In this document: piece after piece, positions 26,552-34,869 of the stretch
Layout of the letters: each line of letters begins with the position of its first letter
How positions within the stretch are numbered: position 1 is the first letter of the stretch
Assembly: GCA_002256395.1 (NCBI GenBank)
Contig: NKJG01000004.1
Span: forward strand, 62,001-126,000
Direction: 5' to 3'
DNA length: 64,000 bases
DNA from: Bacteroidetes bacterium B1(2017)
GTDB taxonomy: Bacteria > Bacteroidota > Bacteroidia > UKL13-3
The notes under the pieces: model-generated
The model's database searches: none
What the model was told of the DNA's origin: nothing
What the model saw: the letters and a program-made list of their open reading frames with translations, nothing else
Made by a program: the position numbers and the translations under genes

Positions 26552-29500
26552 TTAATTATTCCAAGCAAAGGCTTCCTTGGAAAATATTTTTTCGGCTGTT
26601 TCTTTATTTACGGGCTTCTGAATATAGTTTTTAATAAATTCAAATTGGTGTATCTTTTTTTGTATTTCTGGATTAAGGTTCGAACCCATAATTAGCAAAG
26701 GTGAGAGGAATCCATTCGATTCATATTGCTTAATAAATTCCCAACCACTTTTAGCTACAATATTAATTTCTAATAGTATTAAGTCCTTGCCAGTATCGCC
26801 CTTCGATTTGAGGTAGGCTATTGAATCATCTATACTCGTAAATGAAATTAATTGAACTGGTGAGAAAAATTTGCCTAACATTCGCATGCTAATCTTATTG
26901 GAAATCTCATCATCGTCAACCAATATCACTTTTTCTATTTGTTTGTAACTATTTGCCAATAACAATTCTTCCTGTAGGGGAATGTTTATCCTTTCAATGA
27001 GTTTCTTTATGGCACCTCCAGCTTTATTAAAGGTTTCTTTGCTGGTTTTAAAAATTTCTTTTAATTCAGAGTCTTCAAAATCTAAATCTTGCGCAAGTTC
27101 TACAATAGCCTGTAGTTTGTGGAATTCGTGACTAATTTCGTAAGAGGTTATAAAGTTTAAATCTTTCAATAGATTTATCAAATTAGAAACATCCTTCTCT
27201 TTTTGTTTTATATGGGTTATGTCGTTTGTTACCAGAAGTATTTCTGCTAATTTGTTTTCTGGGTTAATGGTTTTAATAAGATTCAACTCAAATAAATGCG
27301 AATTTCCCTGTATATCGGTATTTTCAATATTGAATTTACATTCGTTTTGATTCTTTAACATGGCAACCATGTTCAAAAATTGAGAGGTAATCTCTGGATA
27401 TGCCAAGGTGTTTAAATTCATTCCAGGGGAAAAATCTAAATTGAAGAGATTTCTTCCTACTTCAGTATTTTGTTTATTACTATAAATAATTTCTAAGTTT
27501 TCGCTAAACAATAAAAAGCCAATATTGCCATGGTTTATAATATTATTGAGCCTTGTATCAGCAAAGTCGAGCCTGTTTTTTAATATTCGTTTATTGACAA
27601 AAAATGTTAATTGATGTGCAATTGAGTATAGTAATTGATTGTCGTTTAATACTTCCATATCATATGATTCAATCAACTCATTTGGAAAATAAACCTTCAC
27701 AGAGCCAGATTTACCATCCATGGTTTCGAAATTGCTTGTTTGACTTGATACAAATGACTCAATATTTCCAGAAACATAGGTGTCATTACCTAAGCAAATT
27801 TCAATTCCTAAAGATTGATTAAGTAACCATTCGTTTGAAAGTAAGGTACATGTTTTCTCTAATAAGCTTGGAACAGCTTGTTGAGTATTGGTGAATACAA
27901 TGGCTACTTTTTCTAGTAACTTTAGTTCCCTAACCTTTTTTACTAATTCAATTTCATTTTCTAAACTAGTTAAAAATACATTTAACCAATTGCAAATTAA
28001 ATTTATGAGTGATTGTTCTTCAGGTAAAATTTCAAACTGTTCTGGATAATAAACAGTTAATTCTATACCATTCTTTTTTGAATTGGTGCTGGAGCCTTTT
28101 AGGTAGGTTTTCGATTCTTCAAAATTTGATGAATGGTAGTTTCTATTTTTATAGTAAATACAAACGCTTGCATCCTTTGAATATTTCCATCCAGAAGGGA
28201 TTAATTTGGCGCTATTTAATAAAAATTGATGCACGCTTATTCCCTCTTCCTGCATCAATTTAGAAAGGTCTTTTAATAAACCAATTTCTCTCTCTTTTAT
28301 GTTTCGTTCATCATCTGCAGCTTTCGCTGTTATTTCGGCCAATTTAAGTCGACTAATATCCCTAGCAATTTTTGAATAGCCAATAATCTTAGATTGGTTA
28401 TCTCTTAAGGGAGAAATAGATAAACTTAAATAAATTGTTTTTCCGTGTTTTGTTATTCTATCCGTTTCAAAATCTATAATAGATTCACTTCGCTTAATTT
28501 TCTCTATTATTTCTTTCTCTTCATTAAGCTTCTCATCCCTCAAGAAATTTGCAATATTTTTTCCAATTATCTCCTCCCGCTCATATCCATATAATTTTGT
28601 GGAGGCATCATTCCAAGAAGTAAAATCGCCATTTAAATCTACCGAATAAATCGCTTCTTCTGACGACTCTACTAACCTTGTCATGATGGTTGCATTTTCC
28701 TCAGCACTACGTTTAAGAGTAGTGTCCCACCTAAAAGAAATAAATTGATAGGGTTTTCCATCCATATCCATAAATGGATAGATGGTCGTATCATACCATT
28801 TTTCAATTCCTTCTCTGTTTTTATTTTTAATTTCACCAACCCAAACGTTGCCTTGAAGGATGGTGTCCCAGAAATTTTTCCAAAACTCCTCTGTATGAAA
28901 TCCAGAATTGATTAAGGTATGTTTCTGCCCAAGGATTTCATTTTCGCCATATCCAAATTCAGTTATAAAATTTTCATTAATAGAGGTAATCACACCTTCA
29001 GCATCCGTACTAGAAATAATGGCAATTTGATTAATTGCTTTACGGTAATCAATAATTAACTTTTTGGATATGGAAAGTTCATTAACAACCTCCTTGCTTT
29101 TTTCATTCGTTCGTATACTCGAAATAGCATAGGAAATATTCTGAACCAATCTTTCTAGAATAATTGTTTCTCTATGGTCAAATCCATTTTTTTGAGCAGC
29201 GTAAATAGATAGAGTAGCCTTTTGGCTTCCTTCCAAATCTAAGTATATAGAGATACTTGATTGAAGTCCAAATTTCCTCGCTTGCTCCCGCCATGTTGAA
29301 TAATTGGGGTCGTCTAAAGTTGAATTTTGGACAATCGTTTTTTGTGTTAAAATGCAAGTTGCCGATGGTCCTGCTAAAATCTTACTATCTGTTAAATCAA
29401 AACTTAAATTGGCGGCATATTCTGTTTCACCTGCAAATAAGCAAGGAACTATAGGTACTTCTCTTTCCTTGTTTTTTTCAAAATAGGCTAACCAGGAGAG

Positions 29501-30496
29501 TCTGTATCCACCTTTCTGAACCAATACGTTTAATATTTGTTTTATTAATGTCTCTTCATCCTTGGTGTGCAATATCAAATTATTAACTTCATTTAGTAAA
29601 GTTAATTCATGGATATACTTGCTTAGGTGGCTTTCGTTCGTTTCGTTTTTCTTTTCAATTTGTATCGACCTTAAGGCATAGGTTAAGTTTGCCCTAATTT
29701 TTTCTATGATGCCGCTTTCATGTGAGTCAAACCCTTCAGGATTTATGGAAGCAACACAAAATAGCCATTGCTTTTCTTCACCTAGGTTAACTGGGCTTAA
29801 AACTAAACTTCTAATTTTAAAATTTCCTTTAGGCAGGAATTGTTCCATTTCATCTTCAGAAAAATGAATTATACCTGCCTCGTTCATAGCAAATCCTGCC
29901 TCTAAACGATCAAACAAATGTGAAATTAAAGGCGATTTGTTAAATTGTTCATCAGATAAATAGGCCTCCGATTCTTTAAACCAAATTTCTAAGTAAGCGG
30001 GGTTTTGCTTGCCAACAAAGGCCAATTGATAGCGACCTGTTTTGACCATTATTTTGCAAATACTATCAAAAATTTCTTCCGGCTCATGGTTCTGTTGTAT
30101 GCACTCATTGATGGCATTTAACAACTGCAATTCATGATTTTCTTTTATAAACTTTTGCTCGTTTTGGTTTAATGGTTTTCCAATACATATTACAGAATCC
30201 TGCTCTACGCTCCAGTATATGGTCCATAATAGAAAAACAGGCTTTCCTAATTTATGTCTAAACGCAGCTTCAAAATTCAGTATTATGCCATCCCCACTCG
30301 AAATCCCCGTTTCAATTTCGTGGAGTTTTTGTGAATCAATTTGTAGAAAGTCTTTAAATTTTTTGCCAAGCAATTCTTGTGCTTGGTATCCTAAATTTTC
30401 GAAAACACTTTGGTTCGCCCGCGTGCAAAATCCTTCAGGACTAATCTCTATATAAACATTACTTATAAGTTGAGTTTTTCCTTGCATGAAATTCAT
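26552..30496 (-). CDS. PAS/GAF multi-sensor protein with orphan DHp helix and a D-to-E receiver domain
   Basis: 1314 residues, cytoplasmic. Approximate order: PAS 10-110, GAF 125-275, GAF 300-465, PAS 480-600, PAS 605-715, two GAF-like regions 740-850 and 855-975, PAS 980-1095, a DHp-like helical pair 1105-1170 and a receiver 1188-1310. The DHp (ITSYEISHEFHKLQAIV) keeps H1123 and aligns with the neighbouring kinase's IITHNLRAPL helix, but no ATP-binding CA domain follows; the chain runs straight into the receiver. In the receiver the acidic cluster (VDDDE, 1193-1197), S1272 and K1294 are present, but the acceptor is E1243 (LILLEINI; codon GAA at 26768-26770). It cannot be a normal kinase and its receiver may be locked in an active-like state. 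First gene of the four-gene unit; contains GGTTCGAACC at 26677-26686. Confidence 0.88.
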   Translation of the reverse strand: MNFMQGKTQLISNVYIEISPEGFCTRANQSVFENLGYQAQELLGKKFKDFLQIDSQKLHEIETGISSGDGIILNFEAAFRHKLGKPVFLLWTIYWSVEQDSVICIGKPLNQNEQKFIKENHELQLLNAINECIQQNHEPEEIFDSICKIMVKTGRYQLAFVGKQNPAYLEIWFKESEAYLSDEQFNKSPLISHLFDRLEAGFAMNEAGIIHFSEDEMEQFLPKGNFKIRSLVLSPVNLGEEKQWLFCVASINPEGFDSHESGIIEKIRANLTYALRSIQIEKKNETNESHLSKYIHELTLLNEVNNLILHTKDEETLIKQILNVLVQKGGYRLSWLAYFEKNKEREVPIVPCLFAGETEYAANLSFDLTDSKILAGPSATCILTQKTIVQNSTLDDPNYSTWREQARKFGLQSSISIYLDLEGSQKATLSIYAAQKNGFDHRETIILERLVQNISYAISSIRTNEKSKEVVNELSISKKLIIDYRKAINQIAIISSTDAEGVITSINENFITEFGYGENEILGQKHTLINSGFHTEEFWKNFWDTILQGNVWVGEIKNKNREGIEKWYDTTIYPFMDMDGKPYQFISFRWDTTLKRSAEENATIMTRLVESSEEAIYSVDLNGDFTSWNDASTKLYGYEREEIIGKNIANFLRDEKLNEEKEIIEKIKRSESIIDFETDRITKHGKTIYLSLSISPLRDNQSKIIGYSKIARDISRLKLAEITAKAADDERNIKEREIGLLKDLSKLMQEEGISVHQFLLNSAKLIPSGWKYSKDASVCIYYKNRNYHSSNFEESKTYLKGSSTNSKKNGIELTVYYPEQFEILPEEQSLINLICNWLNVFLTSLENEIELVKKVRELKLLEKVAIVFTNTQQAVPSLLEKTCTLLSNEWLLNQSLGIEICLGNDTYVSGNIESFVSSQTSNFETMDGKSGSVKVYFPNELIESYDMEVLNDNQLLYSIAHQLTFFVNKRILKNRLDFADTRLNNIINHGNIGFLLFSENLEIIYSNKQNTEVGRNLFNLDFSPGMNLNTLAYPEITSQFLNMVAMLKNQNECKFNIENTDIQGNSHLFELNLIKTINPENKLAEILLVTNDITHIKQKEKDVSNLINLLKDLNFITSYEISHEFHKLQAIVELAQDLDFEDSELKEIFKTSKETFNKAGGAIKKLIERINIPLQEELLLANSYKQIEKVILVDDDEISNKISMRMLGKFFSPVQLISFTSIDDSIAYLKSKGDTGKDLILLEINIVAKSGWEFIKQYESNGFLSPLLIMGSNLNPEIQKKIHQFEFIKNYIQKPVNKETAEKIFSKEAFAWNN
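26677..26686. repeat. GGTTCGAACC palindrome, copy 4
   Basis: Exact copy in the PAS/GAF pseudo-hybrid gene, encoding GSN on the minus strand within the receiver domain. Confidence 0.8.
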
Positions 30497-30739
30497 TAAT
30501 TGAAAATGTCTACTCTGGACTTTTATTCAATATTCGAAACTAAGCCATTAACATTTGGGAAAATATGATTTTAGTTGCTAATTTTAGCATATAAATTGAA
30601 TTTTTTAGGGGCTATGCCTCGAATTATGACAGAATATTAGAATTAATATTAAGAAAGTACTTAACATTGTAAACTTGTTAAAAGGGATGTTTTAGAGTTA
30701 AAATCCCTATACACTCTTTATTTTTTGAAGCACTAACAA

Positions 30740-31384
30740 ATGGAATCTAGAGAACGATTTGAAAATATAGCCCTTAAAAAATCAATTCTGCCAGTAATGG
30801 CGTATTTATCCATTTGTGTAGTCTTGTTTTTTGCCATTGATCAAGTAAGTATTAAAGCCAATAATTTTCTGGGTGCCGACAATCTGAAGATAGTAAACAT
30901 CCTAAAGGCACTTGTTATTAGTTTAATAACCACCTTTCTTATTTTTTGGCTCGTTTACAAATTCAAATTTGTAGAAATAAATGCCAGTCGAAATATGAAT
31001 GTTATTTTTGATTCGGCACCATACCCTGTGTGTATCGTTAAGCTTAAAGATTATTCAATTGTTAGCTCTAGCCAGGCCTTAACAAGGTTGTTAGGATATA
31101 CCTCAAATGAATTTAAAGACCTAAGCTTAAAAGATATCTTAAGCGAAACGGCAATTAAATTGGTAATCAATGAATCCGAAAATCAATACTATATAAATAG
31201 AGATTTTAAGGACATTCATTTTGTAGAAAAAAATGGTGGACTTTTGGCTTTATCTGCCAATATTATGAAATATGAGTTGCTAGAAAAGGATTATCTAATT
31301 ATCCGTTTGCACTCAGAAAAGGTTGTTGGTTCAGTAACTTTTGAGCAAAGTCAGGCTGAACCTAAACGCAATTTTCAATTTTAA
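30740..31384 (+). CDS. Membrane-anchored PAS domain protein without output domain
   Basis: 214 residues. There are two membrane segments at about 17-38 and 53-73 with a short external loop, then a cytoplasmic PAS domain at about 84-200 (FDSAPYPVCIVKLKDYSIVS, LTRLLGYTSNEFKDLSLKDI). No kinase, cyclase or DNA-binding domain follows; the stop lies within a strong terminator, so the gene is not obviously cut. It is transcribed divergently from the PAS/GAF/kinase operon across 243 bases and may be its membrane-linked input. Function is otherwise unknown. Confidence 0.75.
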   Translation: MESRERFENIALKKSILPVMAYLSICVVLFFAIDQVSIKANNFLGADNLKIVNILKALVISLITTFLIFWLVYKFKFVEINASRNMNVIFDSAPYPVCIVKLKDYSIVSSSQALTRLLGYTSNEFKDLSLKDILSETAIKLVINESENQYYINRDFKDIHFVEKNGGLLALSANIMKYELLEKDYLIIRLHSEKVVGSVTFEQSQAEPKRNFQF

Positions 31385-31418
31385 TTGAAAACGGGTAGGA
31401 GCTACCCATTTTCAATTA
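31382..31418. terminator. Strong two-way terminator hairpin
   Basis: TAATTGAAAA at 31382-31391 pairs with TTTTCAATTA at 31409-31418, and GGGTAG (31393-31398) pairs with CTACCC (31402-31407), with one C-A mismatch between and a three-base loop. It begins at the stop codon of the PAS gene and ends nine bases before the opposing fabI stop, so it can serve both convergent genes. Confidence 0.75.
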
Positions 31419-31426
31419 GCAATAAA

Positions 31427-32248
31427 TTAACTGTTTTTATTTTCCATTAGCTTAAACACATCGTAGCTAAATCCTGTGTTGCTAAATCCACCATCGTGGA
31501 ATAAATTCTGCATGGTAACCATTCTACTTAAATCAGAGAACATAAGTGCGCAATAATCTGCACATGCCTCAGAGCTTGCATTTCCTAATGGAGAAAGGGC
31601 GCCAGCATAATCAAAGAAATCGCCAAAGCCTTTTACGCCAGAACCAGCAGTGGTGGCCGTTGGGCTTTGTGAAATAGTGTTAATTCTAACCTTATTGCGT
31701 TTTCCATAATGGTATCCAAAGCTACGAGCGATAGATTCCAATAAGGCTTTTGCATCAGCCATTTCATTGTAATCAGGGAATACGCGTTGGGCAGCAATAT
31801 AGGTTAAGGCTACAACCGAACCCCAATCGTTAATGGCATCCATTTTATAACATGTTTGCAATAAACGATGTAAGCTCATAGAGCTAATATCATACGTTTC
31901 GTGACTAAATTTATAATCTAAATCGGTATAGCTTCTGCCTTTGCGAATATTTAAACTCATTCCCACAGAATGCAAAATGAAATCTATTTTACCACCCAAA
32001 ATTTCCATTGATTTGGTAATTAGATTTTCCATGTCTTCGTTCTTGCTCACATCGCAAGGGATAATTTGAGCATTATTACAAATAGCTGCTAAATTATTAA
32101 TCTCACCCATACGCATGGCTATTGGGGCATTGGTTAATACAAATTCTGCTCCTTGTTCGTGGCATTTAAGAGCCACTTTCCAAGCAATACTTTTATCATT
32201 TAACGCACCGAAAATGATGCCTTTTTTACCTTTTAATAGATTGTTCAT
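31427..32248 (-). CDS. fabI: Enoyl-[acyl-carrier-protein] reductase FabI
   Basis: 273-residue short-chain dehydrogenase-fold protein that performs the last reduction in each cycle of fatty acid elongation. The FabI cofactor motif is GKKGIIFGALNDKSIAW; DFILHSVG follows; the catalytic pair is Y160 and K167 in the Y-x6-K pattern (YNEMADAK), the FabI spacing, with the upstream Y150 in VALTY. It ends with MVTMQNLFHDGGFSNTGF, typical of the family. It stands alone between a membrane protein gene and the PAS gene. A TAATTTTG element on the minus strand (32259-32266) fits the -7 consensus but lies very close to the start. Confidence 0.95.
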   Translation of the reverse strand: MNNLLKGKKGIIFGALNDKSIAWKVALKCHEQGAEFVLTNAPIAMRMGEINNLAAICNNAQIIPCDVSKNEDMENLITKSMEILGGKIDFILHSVGMSLNIRKGRSYTDLDYKFSHETYDISSMSLHRLLQTCYKMDAINDWGSVVALTYIAAQRVFPDYNEMADAKALLESIARSFGYHYGKRNKVRINTISQSPTATTAGSGVKGFGDFFDYAGALSPLGNASSEACADYCALMFSDLSRMVTMQNLFHDGGFSNTGFSYDVFKLMENKNS

Positions 32249-32492
32249 GGTTTGAGTTCAAAATTATTTGCTGCAAGTTTAATGTTTTTTGTCAAGAAAC
32301 ATAGGGGCATTTTCTTTCATTTTGATTGTTAATTGGCCTTTTAGATTGAATGGGTGTTTTGGCAATTGCCTAAAAATAGATATTCTCAATCGCCCTATTC
32401 TTGCCTGCAAAATGCGCAAAACAATAACAAACAGTAAAAAACAGTAGTAAAAATCAATTTTAATACTATTTTCGAGTATAAATTAAATTAAT

Positions 32493-33275
32493 ATGGAAAA
32501 TTCAAAGGGTCTATTAACTGTCTTTAATGTATTTAATGATAAAGATTCATTCATTGAAGAAATTAACACAGGGCAAAGCGCAAAACGGATGGCAAGCCAG
32601 CTCTTGGTGATTTGTATTTTTGCCTTCTTTTATGGCGTGGTTATGGGAAGCTATCATAGCTTTTTACAATCCTTAGTTGCAGGTGTAAAGGTTGTTTTGC
32701 TATACTTAACTACTATTCTTATTTGCTTTCCTTCCTTTTATATCATTCAGCAAATTTTAGGATCAAGGATGAGCATAAAACAAATGGCGAGCATTGTTTT
32801 GGGAGGATTAGTTGTTACAACTACTATAAATTTATCCTTTGTTCCAGTATTGCTGTTTTTTCAACTAACAGGAGGTAATTACCACTTTTTGCAATTACTG
32901 CATGTGGCAATTTTTATCTTTGGTGGTGTTTTCGGACTTCGATTAATGTTAGAATCTCTTAAAGTAACGTATGAAAAGAATTCTGTTTATCCTCAAATTG
33001 GAGTTAATGTGTTTAAAATTTGGATTATCATTTTGGCCTTTGTGGGAATGCAATTGAGTTGGAATCTTCGTCCTTTTTTATGTAACAAAGACGAAGAGTT
33101 TAAACTCTTCAGAAAATATGAGGGCAATTTTTATACTGCTGTGGTTTATTCATTTGACCAATTAATTAATCATCCAAATGAAATTTCTAAGGATACCTTA
33201 AGCCCTATTTATAATTCCAACATAGGTCCTGAAGCCATCCTTGATACTACCTATTCTACTAAACTCAAACCCTAA
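32493..33275 (+). CDS. Multi-spanning membrane protein paired with an excisionase-like HTH protein
   Basis: 260 residues with about six membrane segments (roughly 32-50, 60-85, 97-125, 130-150, 172-190), loosely like the Yip1 group. The amino end is soluble and acidic (FNDKDSFIEEINTG), the carboxyl 60 residues are soluble. I cannot name a family. The stop is three bases from the start of a 63-residue HTH protein, so the two form a unit. A 10-base palindrome GGCAATTGCC lies upstream at 32361-32370; a -7-like TATTTTCG is present near 32468. Confidence 0.65.
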   Translation: MENSKGLLTVFNVFNDKDSFIEEINTGQSAKRMASQLLVICIFAFFYGVVMGSYHSFLQSLVAGVKVVLLYLTTILICFPSFYIIQQILGSRMSIKQMASIVLGGLVVTTTINLSFVPVLLFFQLTGGNYHFLQLLHVAIFIFGGVFGLRLMLESLKVTYEKNSVYPQIGVNVFKIWIIILAFVGMQLSWNLRPFLCNKDEEFKLFRKYEGNFYTAVVYSFDQLINHPNEISKDTLSPIYNSNIGPEAILDTTYSTKLKP

Positions 33276-33277
33276 TT

Positions 33278-33469
33278 ATGGAAGAAATATTAACTTTAGA
33301 GGAGCTTGCAAAATACCTTAAGCTAAAGCCTCAAACCATTTATGTTTGGGCGCAAGAAGGTAAAATACCCGCCGCAAAATTAGGGAAGGAATGGCGTTTC
33401 AAAAAAAGTGTAATTGATAAATGGTTTAATGAACACATAGATCAAAAGTTTGCCAAATTTTTAGAGTAA
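33278..33469 (+). CDS. Excisionase-family (MerR-like) helix-turn-helix protein
   Basis: 63 residues: a single HTH_17 domain, ILTLEELAKYLKLKPQTIYV with WAQEGKIPAAKLGKEWRF as the wing, then a short helix. This is the excisionase/BldC-type fold; stand-alone members bind DNA as oligomers and regulate nearby genes. No integrase or attachment site is present, so a phage excision role is unlikely. It begins right after the membrane protein gene. The stop is nearly adjacent to the opposing esterase stop. Confidence 0.82.
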   Translation: MEEILTLEELAKYLKLKPQTIYVWAQEGKIPAAKLGKEWRFKKSVIDKWFNEHIDQKFAKFLE

Positions 33470-33470
33470 T

Positions 33471-34118
33471 TTAACTTTTCTCTTCAATAAACATCAGTGT
33501 TTGTTCAAGTGCCGCCCCATTAACCTCATGCTTCCCTTCAAATGTTTTAAAACTACAATTTGCTTCACTTAAGCATTTCTTTTGTCGGTCTATACTTTCT
33601 GGCTGTATTAAATTTTCTTTGGTTCCAACCAAATATAAACTTTTTAGTTGAGCTATCTTTTGGGGTAAATTTTCTTGAAATTCTTTTGCAATTTCTCCCG
33701 CCACTAAAATTTGAAAATTTGGTTCGAACCGAGTAGAATTAATAAACCTTGTAAGTGTTGAAACCCCTTGGCTAAAACCCAAGGCAATTACTTGGGCTCC
33801 TGCAAAGTTGCTCAATGCCAAGCCCTGAACCAAACTTTCTAAATAATTGCAGTAATCGCTTATTTCATGGTCTCGCTCTAAGCTTGTCATCCAACTTGCC
33901 ACAGGTTTACCAGTAAATCCTCTCGAATAAAACTTGTTTAATCCCTCAGGGGCAATTATAAAATGGTTCGAACCTAGGCCCTCAAAGCAGCTAATAAACT
34001 CCTCTGCCGATTGTGCATATCCATGAATAACCAACCAAATATGCGTGGTATTTTGGTTCAGCTCGCCAAGGGTAAAAAAACGGGCGGTTTTTGAAATCGT
34101 GAGGTAGTGTTTCTCCAT
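33471..34118 (-). CDS. α/β-hydrolase (predicted carboxylesterase/phospholipase)
   Basis: 215 residues, cytoplasmic. HIWLVIHGYAQSAEEF forms the oxyanion strand, the nucleophile serine is in ALGFSQGVS, the acid is probably in the TKENLIQPES region and the histidine in FEGKHEV. This resembles the YpfH/carboxylesterase 2 family. Its coding sequence holds two exact GGTTCGAACC palindromes (33721-33730, 33965-33974) plus a one-mismatch copy (33621-33630), the densest such cluster in the window; they encode different peptides (RFEP and GSN). Substrate unknown. Confidence 0.8.
   Translation of the reverse strand: MEKHYLTISKTARFFTLGELNQNTTHIWLVIHGYAQSAEEFISCFEGLGSNHFIIAPEGLNKFYSRGFTGKPVASWMTSLERDHEISDYCNYLESLVQGLALSNFAGAQVIALGFSQGVSTLTRFINSTRFEPNFQILVAGEIAKEFQENLPQKIAQLKSLYLVGTKENLIQPESIDRQKKCLSEANCSFKTFEGKHEVNGAALEQTLMFIEEKS
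33721..33730. repeat. GGTTCGAACC palindrome, copy 5
   Basis: Exact copy in the esterase gene, read in the third frame as RFEP. Confidence 0.8.
33965..33974. repeat. GGTTCGAACC palindrome, copy 6
   Basis: Second exact copy in the esterase gene, encoding GSN, 244 bases from copy 5. Confidence 0.8.
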
Positions 34119-34276
34119 GATGCCTGCAACATAGCAAATTTTGATCTTCTAATTAATACATACAGGTAAATTTACAGATGGTTTAAGGTTTCAAAAGGTC
34201 TTTTTTTTTCATATTAATTCTTTATTTTGCCATCCTGTTTGTCTGAGTGGGTTCAGCCAAATGAAACCACTTATCA

Positions 34277-34864
34277 ATGAAAAAAATTATTCTTTTTTGC
34301 CTCAGTTTTATTGCTTTATCTAACCTTAAAGCTCAGGATGTTTTAGATTCTATAGCCAACCATAGTTGTGATTGTATTTCAAAATTAGATTTGAAAAACA
34401 TTGGGAAAGAAAAAGCTACCATGGAATTTGGCTTATGTATGATGAAAGCTGCACAACCCTATGAAAAGCAATTGAAACAGGTGTATGGCATTGATATGAA
34501 AAATATTGATAGAGGCGAAGGCGAAAAATTAGGTCGTTTGGTGGGGCTTAAAATGGCTTCTTCATGTGCTAATTTTACAGAATTAATTACCGTTATTACT
34601 TCAGAAGAAGCTAGTTCAAATAGCATTGATGGTACCATTACTGAATTTGTGGTGGATCAATTTGTAACCATTCTTATAAAAGATTCGGATGGGAGAGACG
34701 TGAAAATTATTTGGCTTGACTATTTTAAGAATTCAGAAAAATTGATGCAAAAGGGTAAAAACAAAAATGTTACTATTGAGTATGTTGAACGCGAATTGTT
34801 TAACCCCAAGTTAAATGATTACCTAAAATATAAAGTTGCCACAGGTATTCGTTTCGACGATTAA
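34277..34864 (+). CDS. Exported protein of unknown function
   Basis: 195 residues with a signal peptide (KKIILFCLSFIALSNLKA, cleaved before QD). Four cysteines occur in the mature part (HSCDCISKL, FGLCMM, SSCANF). The rest is mixed α/β (SIDGTITEFVVDQFVTILIK, then a YVERELFNPKLND region). I do not recognise a family. The stop is five bases from an M1-type peptidase gene, so they are probably co-expressed. Periplasmic or outer-membrane location is likely. Confidence 0.7.
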   Translation: MKKIILFCLSFIALSNLKAQDVLDSIANHSCDCISKLDLKNIGKEKATMEFGLCMMKAAQPYEKQLKQVYGIDMKNIDRGEGEKLGRLVGLKMASSCANFTELITVITSEEASSNSIDGTITEFVVDQFVTILIKDSDGRDVKIIWLDYFKNSEKLMQKGKNKNVTIEYVERELFNPKLNDYLKYKVATGIRFDD

Positions 34865-34869
34865 TTTAT

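Noticed and set aside
32361..32370. GGCAATTGCC palindrome upstream of the membrane protein gene
   Set aside because: I saw only one copy and no flanking promoter with proper spacing, so it is not listed as a site.
33278..33469. Excisionase-like gene as a sign of a prophage or integrative element
   Set aside because: No integrase, attachment repeat, phage gene or tRNA boundary is nearby; the HTH is paired with a membrane protein.
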